Shown in pieces: positions 52,769-61,385 of a DNA stretch of 64,000 nt. The notes beneath the pieces were generated by a model. The model saw only the letters and a list, made by a program, of their open reading frames with translations, was not told the DNA's origin and searched no databases. The position numbers and the translations under genes are program-made. The stretch is from Chitinophagales bacterium (GTDB lineage Bacteria; Bacteroidota; Bacteroidia; Chitinophagales; LD1): the NCBI GenBank assembly GCA_019638515.1, contig JAHBTS010000001.1, positions 496,001-560,000 of the forward strand. Reading direction: 5' to 3'. Numbering within the stretch: position 1 is the stretch's first letter; each line of letters starts with the position of its first letter.

Positions 52769-53728
52769 TTAGTGAGTGTTATCTAAACTCAAACTAAAAA
52801 GTTCTGGTAGCGACAGTCCGAATGCGCGTGCCTGCTGTGGTATTAAACTCTCTTCAGATAATCCGGGAACACTATTTACTTCAAGCATATAGTGTGTATT
52901 TTCTTTAATAATAAAATCGATACGGCACATGCCTTTCATACCTAAAGCATTGTAAATGGCAACAGATGTTTGTTGTATGTTTTGGGTAAGTTCTTCCGAA
53001 ATTTCTGCGGGTGTAATTTCTTGGCTGGCACCTTCGTATTTCGCTTGAAAATCAAAGAAGTTATTTTTGCTTCTAATCTCTGTAAGCGGCAGTGCTGTTG
53101 CTTTTCCGTTTATTTGAATTACACCACAAGTTACTTCTGTTCCTTTTAAATACTCTTCTACAATTACTTCGTTGTCGTACTTAAATGCTTCTTGAATGGC
53201 GCTGTGCAGCTGGGTGTGGTTATCTATTTTTGAAGCTCCATAGCTGCTTCCGTTTTTATTGGGTTTCACAAATGCCGGATAACCAAAAGAAATTTCAAAA
53301 TCAGAACTTTCGCCTGCTCTAAAAACTTTTGAACGCGCTGTTTTTACATTGTAATTTTGAAGGTATTCTTTACAACGATACTTATCGAAAGTAAGCGCTG
53401 CTTGCAGCACCCCGCAGCAGTTGTATGGGATGTTTAGCAGGTCGAAGTAGCCTTGTAGTTTGCCGTCTTCGGCAGGCGTGCCGTGCAGTGCTACAAAAAC
53501 TTTATCGAACACCACTTTGTTTCCATTTACTGTTGCTTCAAAATTGTTCTTATCAATAGAGCCTACAGTACTTCCATTGCTTTCTACTATCCACTCGTGT
53601 TCATTTATTACAACTTTGTATGGAATAAATTTGGTTTTGTCTAAATGCTTGCAAACCACATCTGCACTTTTTAAAGAGATGCTGCGCTCTGCTGCACTGC
53701 CGCCTGTAACTACTGCTATATTTTTCAT
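52769..53728 (-). CDS. ddl: D-alanine--D-alanine ligase
   Basis: A 319-residue ATP-grasp enzyme that makes D-Ala-D-Ala for peptidoglycan. The start is the ATG at 53728 (MKNIAVVTGGSAAERSISLKSA), which overlaps the stop of the upstream thioredoxin-like gene by four bases. Motifs are FVALHGTPAEDGKLQGYFDLLNIPYNCCG, FVKPNKNGSSYGASK, EYLKGTEVTCGV and the C-terminal CRIDFIIKENTHYMLEVNSVPGLSEESLIPQQARAFG. It is not near other mur genes. Its partner upstream is unusual (see findings). Confidence 0.95.
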   Translation of the reverse strand: MKNIAVVTGGSAAERSISLKSADVVCKHLDKTKFIPYKVVINEHEWIVESNGSTVGSIDKNNFEATVNGNKVVFDKVFVALHGTPAEDGKLQGYFDLLNIPYNCCGVLQAALTFDKYRCKEYLQNYNVKTARSKVFRAGESSDFEISFGYPAFVKPNKNGSSYGASKIDNHTQLHSAIQEAFKYDNEVIVEEYLKGTEVTCGVIQINGKATALPLTEIRSKNNFFDFQAKYEGASQEITPAEISEELTQNIQQTSVAIYNALGMKGMCRIDFIIKENTHYMLEVNSVPGLSEESLIPQQARAFGLSLPELFSLSLDNTH

Positions 53729-54330
53729 TGTATGTTGTTCCATTGTTTCAACAATTCTATGAATTCAAGTTGAATGTCGCGGGTTTTGTTTTCCTCGTAC
53801 CATGCGTGAATTTGTCGTACTTTTTCGCCAAAAGAAGTGGTGGTGTCATTCTTTTGTTCCATTACAATTTTTTGAATGCTTTGCGGGCGAGGTCCCCACG
53901 TGCCTAATTCTTCACCGGTTTCTGCATTAAGGCAAATTAGTTTTGGAATACTTCTGCCACCATTGGTAAGGTAGGCATCCATTACCTCTAAGTTGCTATC
54001 GCGCAGTAAAATTTTGAAGGAGATATGTTCGGAAATATCGGCAAATGCAGCCAATGCCGGAACTATTTGTGAGGCATCGCCACACCATGGTTCGGTGAGC
54101 ACTACCCAAATCATTTTTTGTTGGTTATTACTCAGTAAGTTGTATAGTTTTTGTTCAATAGCAATATTGTTTACAAGGCGTTTCATGCGTTCAACATTGT
54201 CTGAAGCGTACTTAAACATTTTGGGTTCGTTGTACGGTGCGGGAGGCGTAGTGCTGTTTATTATTTCTTGCGCCAAGTCCATGTATTGCTTAAAGCTAAT
54301 GGCGTGTTCTAATTGAGCGTTGGTAATCAT
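53725..54330 (-). CDS. Thioredoxin-like protein with a WCGDA motif (no CxxC)
   Basis: A 201-residue cytoplasmic protein with a thioredoxin fold. The N-terminal 70 residues are helical; the core has WVVLTEPWCGDASQIVP, KILLRDSNLEVMDAYLTNGGRSIPKLICLN and a short C-terminal helix region. The active-site motif is WCGDA, with only one cysteine (C83) where thioredoxins have CxxC; the same form occurs in a known thioredoxin-family group in Bacteroidota and Firmicutes. It overlaps ddl by four bases (ATGA), so it is translated with it. I chose the ATG at 54330; the ATG at 54357 overlaps a -7-like box. The function is unknown. Confidence 0.87.
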   Translation of the reverse strand: MITNAQLEHAISFKQYMDLAQEIINSTTPPAPYNEPKMFKYASDNVERMKRLVNNIAIEQKLYNLLSNNQQKMIWVVLTEPWCGDASQIVPALAAFADISEHISFKILLRDSNLEVMDAYLTNGGRSIPKLICLNAETGEELGTWGPRPQSIQKIVMEQKNDTTTSFGEKVRQIHAWYEENKTRDIQLEFIELLKQWNNIQ

Positions 54331-54417
54331 AATGCTGTTTTGTGAGCAAAGTTGCATTTTACATAGTAGTGTGAAATTAAACCAATTTGTTTTGGCAAAT
54401 AATAAGATTTTTAGCCA

Positions 54418-55866
54418 ATGAAGATTGCAATTGTAGGTACCGGATTTTCGGGAATTTGTGCGGCCATAAAGCTAAAGGAAGCAGGGTTTGATAATTTTGT
54501 TTTGTACGAAAAGGCAAGTGAAATTGGAGGTACTTGGCGCGATAATACTTATCCTGGGGCAGCTTGCGATGTAAAAAGTCATTTATATTCCTTTTCGTTT
54601 GAACCGAATGCCAATTGGTCGCGCGTATTTTCCGGGCAGGCAGAAATTTTAGCCTATTTAAAACGCTGTGTAGAAAAGTACCAACTGCAGCGCCATATTG
54701 TTTTCAACTGGGAGTTAAAATCGGCCGTTTATGACGATGATGCACATGCTTGGCAAATTTCAAACAGCGAAGGAGCTAGTGCTGTTGCCAATTTTTTAGT
54801 TCTGGGAAATGGTGCGTTGCATATTCCACAATTGCCTCAAATTGCAGGGATAGAAGCGTTTGGCGGCACTTTGTTTCATTCTGCGCAATGGAATCACCAC
54901 TATGATTTAAAGGGTAAAACCGTTGCTGTAATTGGCACCGGAGCCAGCGCCATTCAGTTTGTTCCAGAAATTGTGCCGAAGGTAAAGCAGTTGTTGCTCT
55001 TTCAGCGCACTGCACCTTGGATATTGCCAAAGCCCGATGGGGAAATTAGTGAGGCGCGACAATGGTTGTATAGGAATTTTTCATTTGTGCGAAAGCTTTA
55101 CCGAAATTCAATTTATTGGTTGAATGAATTGCAGGCAGTGGGATTTGTGCAGTATCCGAAGTTGATGAAGGCTGCTGAAAAGCTAGCATTGCTTTATTTA
55201 AAACGAGTGGTGAAAGATGAAGCATTAAGAAAGAAACTAACTCCAACCTTTACCTTTGGATGTAAGCGCGTGCTGCTTTCTAATAACTATTTACAGGCAC
55301 TCACCCAGCCCAACGTAACAGTAATAACGGAGAAAATAAACGCCATAAATGAAAACGCCATTGTGTATGGTAATAATGCGGAGCAGCCAGTAGATGCCAT
55401 TATTTGCGGCACCGGTTTTTATGTAACCAATAGCTTTAAGTTTTTAACCATAAAAGGTAAAAATGGTGTGCGTATAAACGATGTGTGGAGCGATACTCCG
55501 CAAGCGTATTTGGGTACGGTAGTGGCAGGGTTTCCCAATCTGTTTTTATTGATGGGGCCCAACACCGGATTGGGGCACAATAGCATGATTTATATGATAG
55601 AATCGCAAGTGAGTTATATGCTTGAAGTGTTGAAAAGAATGCGCACATCGGCATACAAAAGCATGGAGGTGAAACCGGAGGTGCAGGATAAATTTATTTC
55701 GGAAGTATATAAACAGTTTAGGCACACGGTTTGGAATACCGGTTGTAGGAGTTGGTATTTAACTCCAAGCGGAAAGAATGCAACATTATGGACGGATTTT
55801 ACATTTAAATTCCGTAAAAGGATTTTGAAAATAGACTGGAATGAATACAATTTTATTCAGCATTGA
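54418..55866 (+). CDS. Flavin-containing monooxygenase (Baeyer-Villiger type)
   Basis: A 482-residue FAD- and NADPH-dependent oxygenase. The FAD motif is GTGFSG at 7-12, with EIGGTWRDNTYPGAACDVKSH next; the Baeyer-Villiger fingerprint FxGxxxHxxxW is complete (F148, G150, H154, W158); the NADPH motif is GTGASA at 173-178. The C-terminus (LMGPNTGLGHNSMIYMIESQ) is typical of type I BVMO. It converts a ketone to an ester or oxidises another soft nucleophile; the substrate is unknown. It overlaps the convergent folP gene by 14 bases. Confidence 0.93.
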   Translation: MKIAIVGTGFSGICAAIKLKEAGFDNFVLYEKASEIGGTWRDNTYPGAACDVKSHLYSFSFEPNANWSRVFSGQAEILAYLKRCVEKYQLQRHIVFNWELKSAVYDDDAHAWQISNSEGASAVANFLVLGNGALHIPQLPQIAGIEAFGGTLFHSAQWNHHYDLKGKTVAVIGTGASAIQFVPEIVPKVKQLLLFQRTAPWILPKPDGEISEARQWLYRNFSFVRKLYRNSIYWLNELQAVGFVQYPKLMKAAEKLALLYLKRVVKDEALRKKLTPTFTFGCKRVLLSNNYLQALTQPNVTVITEKINAINENAIVYGNNAEQPVDAIICGTGFYVTNSFKFLTIKGKNGVRINDVWSDTPQAYLGTVVAGFPNLFLLMGPNTGLGHNSMIYMIESQVSYMLEVLKRMRTSAYKSMEVKPEVQDKFISEVYKQFRHTVWNTGCRSWYLTPSGKNATLWTDFTFKFRKRILKIDWNEYNFIQH

Positions 55867-56686
55867 AGGCGTTCCAAATTTTAATAGTTTCTACCGCCTC
55901 TTTTACATCGTGTACACGCAAAATCTTTGCACCTTGTGTAAGCGCCAGCATGTTTAAAGCTGTAGTAGCGTTAAGTGCCTCTATTGGCGAAGTGTGCAGT
56001 AGTTTGTATGCCATGCTTTTGCGCGAAAGCCCTGCTAATACAGGCTTTTCCAAAATGCTTAGTGCGTGCATGTTTTTAAGTAAGAAATAGTTTTGTTCTT
56101 GCGTTTTACTAAAGCCGAACCCAACATCAATAATTACATCTGCAATATGGTGTTGTTTGAATGTGTTGATGCGTTCAACAAAATACTCTATTACTTCGGT
56201 TAGTATATTGTTGTAGTTGGTGTGCTGCATCATGTTTTCGGGAACTCCTTGCATGTGCATTGCAATAAAGGGAGTTTTTAAATCAGCCACGGTTGGCAGC
56301 ATTTGCGGGTCGTATTTGCCGGCAGAAATATCGTTTACGATGGCTGCTCCGTATTCAATGGCTTTTGCAGCAACTGCTGCGTGTAAAGTATCTATTGAAA
56401 TTATAGTGTTGGCATCAATTGTAAGTACAGTTTCTATGGCGGGCAGTATGCGGTTTAGTTCTTCTTGAACAGCAATAATGGCATTGCCGGGTTTGCTGCT
56501 CATGCCGCCAATATCAATAATGGCAGCGCCTTCGTGTAGCATCTTAGTTGCTTGTGCAGCAATGCCGCTAATTGTTTGGTGTTTGCCACCATCGTAAAAT
56601 GAATCGGGCGTAACATTTAAAACGCCCATTACTAATGGTTTTTCGAGCGGTAGTATTTTTCCTTTGCAGTTAATGGAAAGAGGCAT
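55853..56686 (-). CDS. folP: Dihydropteroate synthase
   Basis: A 277-residue enzyme that joins p-aminobenzoate to a pterin in folate synthesis. The TIM barrel has VMGVLNVTPDSFYDGG near the N-terminus, EGAAIIDIGGMSSKPG, ISIDTLHAAVAAKAIEYGAAIVNDISAG and the PFIAMHMQG and IIDVGFGFSKT stretches; VLAGLSRKSM is the sulfonamide/pterin pocket. The length is normal. The gene is alone; the small repeat protein gene is 14 bases upstream on the same strand. Confidence 0.96.
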   Translation of the reverse strand: MPLSINCKGKILPLEKPLVMGVLNVTPDSFYDGGKHQTISGIAAQATKMLHEGAAIIDIGGMSSKPGNAIIAVQEELNRILPAIETVLTIDANTIISIDTLHAAVAAKAIEYGAAIVNDISAGKYDPQMLPTVADLKTPFIAMHMQGVPENMMQHTNYNNILTEVIEYFVERINTFKQHHIADVIIDVGFGFSKTQEQNYFLLKNMHALSILEKPVLAGLSRKSMAYKLLHTSPIEALNATTALNMLALTQGAKILRVHDVKEAVETIKIWNAFNAE

Positions 56687-56700
56687 GTGGCGTTTTGTAA

Positions 56701-57096
56701 TTACTTTCCGAGTTTAATGTTTACCTTCTTGCTTTTAATTTCAAACTTTCCTTTTTCAATCTCTAAGCCTCCGTTTTTTCCTTTCACATCTAGTCCTTTG
56801 TTGTTAGCTTCTACGCCTCTGCCGGATGCGCTTTTGGCTTCAACTTTTCCTTTTTGTGCACTTACGCCACCGCCTCGCGCATTGGTTGCAGAAGCGCCAC
56901 TGCTATTGGTAATGGCTTTGCCTCCATTGCTTCCGGTTACGGTGGTTCCATTTTTGGTGAGCGAAGCGCCATTTCCTTTTTTGTTGCTTACGGCTGCGCC
57001 TTTGTTGTTTACATCTACTTGCGAAGTTTGTGCACTCGCTTGGCTGCACCCAAATATCAATGCACTAATAATTGAAATGAAAAGAAGGTGTTTCAT
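56701..57096 (-). CDS. Repeat lipoprotein with 8-9-residue Gly/Lys/Asn motif
   Basis: A 131-residue exported protein. The signal peptide MKHLLFISIISALIFGC ends in a good lipobox, so Cys17 should be lipidated. The rest is a low-complexity chain of about eleven short units, each with the form small/hydrophobic residue alternating (VDV, AVS, ASL, TVT, AIT, SAT, GVS, VEA, GVE, LDV, LEI) followed by Lys/Asn and Gly. That pattern suggests a beta-solenoid or beta-roll. The protein is very basic with no other cysteine. I do not recognise the family. It is 14 bases upstream of folP on the same strand. Confidence 0.75.
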   Translation of the reverse strand: MKHLLFISIISALIFGCSQASAQTSQVDVNNKGAAVSNKKGNGASLTKNGTTVTGSNGGKAITNSSGASATNARGGGVSAQKGKVEAKSASGRGVEANNKGLDVKGKNGGLEIEKGKFEIKSKKVNIKLGK

Positions 57097-57192
57097 AAAA
57101 GTAAATTGTGCAAGTGAAGGTAAGTAATTGCTACACTATTTTTAAGATGGGCAACTACAAAATAATGATGCTGCAATAGCAGTGGGCAATAA

Positions 57193-58734
57193 TTATTTCA
57201 ACCCATTGCGCCAATCTACCTTATTGCTAACAATTTGCTGTAGGCGTTCGATGTTAATGCGCTCTTGCTGCATGGTATCGCGGTCGCGCAAGGTAACGGT
57301 GTTGTCTTCTAGTGTTTGGTGATCTACGGTAATGCAGAAAGGTGTGCCTAAGGCGTCTTGCCTGCGGTAGCGTTTGCCGATAGAATCTTTTTCATCGTAA
57401 AAACACTTGTGGTCGAATTTTAGCACATCAAAAATTTCGCGTGCTTTTTCCGGTAGTCCATCTTTTTTTACCAAAGGAAGGATGGCAATTTTGGTAGGTG
57501 CTAAGAAGGCGGGAAGGCGTAGTACGGTACGTTCGCTGCCGTCTTCTAATTTTTGATTTTCGTAGCTGTTGCAAATTAAAGCTAAGAAGGTTCTGTTTAA
57601 ACCTACCGATGTTTCTACAACGTATGGAACATAACTTTGGTTGAGTTCCGGATCGAAGTATTGTAGTTTTTTGCCGCTGAGTTCTTGGTGGTTTTTAAGG
57701 TCGAAATCTGTGCGGGAGTGTATGCCTTCTATTTCTTTTATGCCAAATGGAAATTCGAACTGAATATCTACGGCAGCATTGGCGTAGTGTGCTAATTTAA
57801 GATGGTCGTAAAACTTGAGTTTGCTTTCAGGGAAACCAAGGCTTTTGTGCCATTTCATGCGGCTTTCTTTCCATTTATTATACCATTCCATTTCGGTGCC
57901 GGGGCGCACAAAAAATTGCATTTCCATTTGTTCAAATTCGCGGGTGCGGAAAATAAACTGGCGTGCTACAATTTCATTTCTAAATGCCTTGCCTATTTGT
58001 GCAATTCCAAACGGAATGCGCTGGCGCGAAGTGTTTAAAACATTTAAGAAGTTTACAAAAATGCCTTGTGCGGTTTCGGGACGTAGGTATATGGTCCCGG
58101 CTTCATCGGCAACGCTGCCAACTTCGGTGGAAAACATAAGGTTAAATTGGCGAACTTCTGTCCAATTTTTGGAACCGCTGATGGGGCAGGCAATTTCGAG
58201 ATCTACAATTATTTGCCTGAGTTCTGCGAGGTTGTTTTCTTCTAAGGCTGTTTTGAAACGGGTTTCGATGGCGTTTAATTTCTCTTTGTTGCGCAATACG
58301 TTTGGATTGGTTTGCACAAACATTTCTTGGTTAAAACTTTCACCAAATTTTTTTGCTGCCTTCTCTATTTCTTTTTCAATCTTCTCTTCAATTTTTGCCA
58401 TGGCATCTTCTATGAGCACATCGGCACGGTAGCGCTTTTTACTGTCTTTGTTATCTATAAGCGGATCCATGAAAGCATCAACGTGGCCGCTGGCTTTCCA
58501 TGTTTTTGGGTGCATAAAAATGGCAGCATCTATACCAACTATGTTTTCGTTTAGTTGCACCATGCTTTTCCACCAGTATTGTTGCAGGTTGTTCTTTAGT
58601 TCAATGCCGTTTTGTCCGTAATCGTAAACGGCTCCTAAGCCTTCGTATATTTCTGATGAAGGGAAGATAAATCCATATTCTTTGCAGTGCGATATAATTT
58701 CCTGAAACAGGTTTGGTGTATTTTCTTTACTCAT
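57193..58734 (-). CDS. glyS: Glycine--tRNA ligase (class II, dimeric type)
   Basis: A 513-residue aminoacyl-tRNA synthetase of the eukaryote/archaea-like alpha2 type found in Bacteroidota and many others. Motifs are EIYEGLGAVYDYGQNGIELKNNLQQYWW, YLRPETAQGIFVNF (motif 2 region), PFGIAQIGKAFRNEI, REFEQMEMQFFV and the final EKAREIFDVLKF anticodon domain. It charges tRNA-Gly. The length is normal. Its -7 box TATCTTCG ends six bases before the ATG. It is divergent from the PorV-like gene. Confidence 0.96.
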   Translation of the reverse strand: MSKENTPNLFQEIISHCKEYGFIFPSSEIYEGLGAVYDYGQNGIELKNNLQQYWWKSMVQLNENIVGIDAAIFMHPKTWKASGHVDAFMDPLIDNKDSKKRYRADVLIEDAMAKIEEKIEKEIEKAAKKFGESFNQEMFVQTNPNVLRNKEKLNAIETRFKTALEENNLAELRQIIVDLEIACPISGSKNWTEVRQFNLMFSTEVGSVADEAGTIYLRPETAQGIFVNFLNVLNTSRQRIPFGIAQIGKAFRNEIVARQFIFRTREFEQMEMQFFVRPGTEMEWYNKWKESRMKWHKSLGFPESKLKFYDHLKLAHYANAAVDIQFEFPFGIKEIEGIHSRTDFDLKNHQELSGKKLQYFDPELNQSYVPYVVETSVGLNRTFLALICNSYENQKLEDGSERTVLRLPAFLAPTKIAILPLVKKDGLPEKAREIFDVLKFDHKCFYDEKDSIGKRYRRQDALGTPFCITVDHQTLEDNTVTLRDRDTMQQERINIERLQQIVSNKVDWRNGLK

Positions 58735-58740
58735 GGCGGG

Positions 58741-58748
58741 CGAAGATA
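58741..58748 (-). promoter_or_regulatory. -7 promoter box (TATCTTCG) of glyS
   Basis: On the minus strand TATCTTCG is close to TAnnTTTG and is identical to the box before yidC. It ends six bases before the glyS ATG at 58734. No exact -33 TTG was found. Confidence 0.45.
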
Positions 58749-58833
58749 TAGAAATACCTTTTGCTGCGAAATTTATGAGCGGCTGTGCGATGTTTTCTTA
58801 ATTCGGTTTAAGTTTCTTTTATTGCATTGGCTT

Positions 58834-59685
58834 ATGAAGCATTTTTTTTCAATTGTTTCATTTATATTGTTGAGTATAGCGGCTTTTGCCGGTGGCGATA
58901 ATTTTACTGCCGGAGCGCGCGCTACAGCCATTGGAGATGCCTCTATTACATTAAGCGATGTATTTAGCACCACTACTAATCAGGCCGGTTTGGCTTTTAT
59001 GAATGAGGTGGCATTTGGAGTTTATACAGATAGGAAGTTTGTATCTGCCAAAACAAATAATTTTAATGCAGCTGTGGCTGTGCCTTTTGTGCCTAAGGTT
59101 GGGGCATTTGGTTTAAGCGTTAATTATTATGGTTATGGTTTGTATAACGAAACTAAGATTGGTTTGGCGTATGCGCGGAGGTTTGGTTCAAAATTTAGTA
59201 TGGGCATTCAGTTTGATTATATGCGGTTTTTTATTGCCGAAAACGGGCAGAAAAGCATCTTTACGTTAGAGGCGGGTTTTCAATACCGCCCTTGGAAGGT
59301 GCTTACTTTCGGTGCGCATGTGTATAATCCTATTCCGTACAAAATAGATAGGGTTTTTAATGAACGTTTGCCCACCATTGTAAAGGTTGGATTGGGTTAT
59401 GAACCTTCGCCTAAGGTTTTAATTGCGGTGGAGTATCAACAGGATATTCAGCATAAGCCGCAGTTTAAGGGCGGAGTTGAGTACAGGCCAATTAAATACT
59501 TAAATATTCGGGCGGGCGTGCAAACAACTCCATTTAGTTTTTCGTTTGGGTTGGGTACTGCGGTAAAAGGCTTTCGTTTAGATGCTGGCAGTAGCTACCA
59601 TCCTGTGCTTGGATTTACTCCGCAGTTGAGTGCCAGCTATGGCTTTATTCCTAAGAAAAAGAAGACTGTGGTTGATGTTCGCTAA
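58834..59685 (+). CDS. PorV/PorQ-like outer-membrane barrel protein
   Basis: A 283-residue exported protein. The signal peptide is MKHFFSIVSFILLSIAAFAG. The mature N-terminus AGARATAIGDASITLSDVFSTTTNQAGLAF is the PorV/UPF0164-like pattern (GAR..G.A..A..D......NPAGLA) that marks FadL-like barrels in Bacteroidota. Later strands (FGLSVNYYGYGLYNETKIGLAYAR, VLIAVEYQQDI, GVEYRPIKYLNIRAGV) support a barrel. PorV shuttles T9SS cargo; this could be PorQ or a related protein instead. I moved the start to 58834, where the signal peptide begins. pssA follows 17 bases later. Confidence 0.82.
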   Translation: MKHFFSIVSFILLSIAAFAGGDNFTAGARATAIGDASITLSDVFSTTTNQAGLAFMNEVAFGVYTDRKFVSAKTNNFNAAVAVPFVPKVGAFGLSVNYYGYGLYNETKIGLAYARRFGSKFSMGIQFDYMRFFIAENGQKSIFTLEAGFQYRPWKVLTFGAHVYNPIPYKIDRVFNERLPTIVKVGLGYEPSPKVLIAVEYQQDIQHKPQFKGGVEYRPIKYLNIRAGVQTTPFSFSFGLGTAVKGFRLDAGSSYHPVLGFTPQLSASYGFIPKKKKTVVDVR

Positions 59686-59702
59686 TCATTTAATTTGTGT
59701 TT

Positions 59703-60413
59703 ATGTTTAATATCCCCAACCTGCTTACACTCATCAACTTGTTTAGTGGTTGTGTGGCATTGGTATTTGTGTTTTCGTTTAGAATAGAGTGGGTGCCGTT
59801 TTGTGTGGCAGTTTCTTTAGTTGCCGATTTTTTTGACGGTATGGCAGCGCGTGCGCTTAAAACGCCTCCCGGCATTGGAAAGGAGCTAGATTCTTTAGCC
59901 GATGTGGTGAGTTTTGGAGTGCTGCCCGGTGCTGTAATTTTTCACTTGCTATATCAGTATTGGGAAACCAAGAGTTTATCGGATATATATGTGTTTTCCG
60001 CTGCGGCTCCGGCATTTTTTGTAGCGCTGTTTGCGGCATTGCGCCTTGCTAAATTCAATATAGATACACGGCAAACAAGTGGATTTATTGGGTTGGCAAC
60101 TCCTGCTGCCACGGTGTTTGTGGTGGGCGTGTTGTTGGTGTTTTTAAACAATAGTTTCAATCTGGCGGCCGTTGTCTTCGATCCTATTTTTTTATATGGA
60201 ATAACCGCGCTGCTCTGCTTTTTAATGGTTGCCGAAATTCCAATGTTTTCCTTTAAGGTAAACTTTAAAAACGGTGTAAAAGGGAATGAAATTCAAGTAG
60301 TGTTTATAGTTTTGGTACTATTGTTGGCGGCAACTATTAAATTTGCAGCCGTACCTGCAAGTATTGTTTTGTATGTGCTATTATCAATTATTCAACCTAT
60401 AATTAAAAAATGA
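59703..60413 (+). CDS. pssA: CDP-diacylglycerol--serine O-phosphatidyltransferase
   Basis: A 236-residue integral membrane enzyme that makes phosphatidylserine (then phosphatidylethanolamine) from CDP-DAG. The CDP-alcohol phosphotransferase signature is visible: DFFDGMAARALKTPPGIGKELDSLADVVSFG, with the conserved Asp residues of DGxxAR-x8-GxxxDxxxD. Six or so membrane helices follow. The start is the ATG at 59703, two codons after the GTG at 59697. It overlaps purS by four bases (ATGA). Confidence 0.95.
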   Translation: MFNIPNLLTLINLFSGCVALVFVFSFRIEWVPFCVAVSLVADFFDGMAARALKTPPGIGKELDSLADVVSFGVLPGAVIFHLLYQYWETKSLSDIYVFSAAAPAFFVALFAALRLAKFNIDTRQTSGFIGLATPAATVFVVGVLLVFLNNSFNLAAVVFDPIFLYGITALLCFLMVAEIPMFSFKVNFKNGVKGNEIQVVFIVLVLLLAATIKFAAVPASIVLYVLLSIIQPIIKK

Positions 60414-60664
60414 ACTTCAGAGCCGAGATTAACGTAATGCCACACAAAGAATTATTAGACCCACAAGGGAAAGCTGTAGCCAATGGTTTGCACAAAATGA
60501 ACTTTAGTGAAGTGGCAGATGTGCGCGTGGGAAAGCATATTACAATAAAGCTTTCTGCCGCCAGCGAAGAAGTTGCTAAACAACGCGTAGAAGAAGCCTG
60601 CAAAAAAATGCTCACCAATCCAATAATGGAAGGCTATACTTTTGAGTTGTTTGCCGAAAATTAA
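60410..60664 (+). CDS. purS: Phosphoribosylformylglycinamidine synthase subunit PurS
   Basis: An 84-residue small subunit of the split FGAM synthase (PurSQL), which converts FGAR to FGAM in purine synthesis. The pattern MNFRAEINVMPHKELLDPQGKAV and the RVGKHITIKL / MLTNPIMEGYTFEL regions are characteristic. PurQ and PurL are not nearby, and purC is at 19745. It overlaps pssA by four bases and is followed by rsmI, so the three are one operon. Confidence 0.93.
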   Translation: MNFRAEINVMPHKELLDPQGKAVANGLHKMNFSEVADVRVGKHITIKLSAASEEVAKQRVEEACKKMLTNPIMEGYTFELFAEN

Positions 60665-60705
60665 GATTGCTGTTGCAGCAATACAAGCCACATAGCGCTA
60701 CTGCC

Positions 60706-61374
60706 ATGTTTAAACTTACCATAGTGCCAACACCAATTGGAAATCTGGAAGATATTACACTTCGGGCGCTGCGTGTATTAAGAGAGGCCGACCTGATTTT
60801 GGCAGAAGATACACGGCAAACACACAAACTACTCACTCATTTCGAGATACAAAAGCCAATGTATTCGCATCATGCTTTTAATGAGCATAAAACAGTAGAA
60901 AATGTAGTGGAGAAAATTCGTGCAGGACAAAAAATTGCATTAGTAAGCGATGGCGGCACACCTGCCATTTCCGATCCTGGTTTTCTTTTGGTACGCAATT
61001 GCATAAAGGAAGGTATTGAAGTAGAATGCTTGCCCGGAGCAACTGCATTTGTACCTGCTTTGGTGGTTTCGGGTTTGCCTGCCGATGAGTTTGTGTTTAT
61101 GGGTTTTTTGCCTCACAAAAAAGGCAGAGAAACTGCTGTAAAGAAAATAGCAAACGAAGATAGAACGGTTATTGTGTATGAGTCGCCTTACCGTATTGTA
61201 AAATTGCTGGAAGAATTAAAAAAGTTTGTAGAGCCGGAGCGCAAGTTGAGTATAAGTAGGGAGTTGAGTAAAAAATTTGAAGAAACTGTGCGAGGCACGG
61301 TTGAAGAGGTGTTGGCTTATTTTAAAGCGCACGAACCACGTGGCGAATTTGTAGTAGTAGTGGGAGGGAAGTAA
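60706..61374 (+). CDS. rsmI: 16S rRNA (cytidine(1402)-2'-O)-methyltransferase
   Basis: A 222-residue tetrapyrrole-methylase-fold enzyme that 2'-O-methylates C1402 of 16S rRNA, using SAM. The pattern VPTPIGNLEDITLRALRVLREADLILAEDTRQTHKLL, the SDGGTPAISDPG loop and the VYESPYRIVKLLEEL and SISRELSKKFEETVRGT stretches are diagnostic. The start is the ATG at 60706; the TTG at 60667 would add an atypical extension. It is shorter than many RsmI proteins (about 280 residues) because it lacks the C-terminal HTH-like tail, as is common in Bacteroidota. Confidence 0.93.
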   Translation: MFKLTIVPTPIGNLEDITLRALRVLREADLILAEDTRQTHKLLTHFEIQKPMYSHHAFNEHKTVENVVEKIRAGQKIALVSDGGTPAISDPGFLLVRNCIKEGIEVECLPGATAFVPALVVSGLPADEFVFMGFLPHKKGRETAVKKIANEDRTVIVYESPYRIVKLLEELKKFVEPERKLSISRELSKKFEETVRGTVEEVLAYFKAHEPRGEFVVVVGGK

Positions 61375-61385
61375 TAGTAGCTGCT

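Noticed and set aside
52767..52799. Hairpin at the crotonase/ddl junction as a terminator
   Set aside because: TTTTAGTGAGT/ACTCaaACTAAAA needs a two-base bulge, is AT-rich and has no T run after it on the plus strand.
57815..58432. 205-residue open frame antisense to glyS
   Set aside because: It lies wholly inside the strongly conserved glycyl-tRNA synthetase on the other strand, and its translation shows no domain, promoter or signal peptide.
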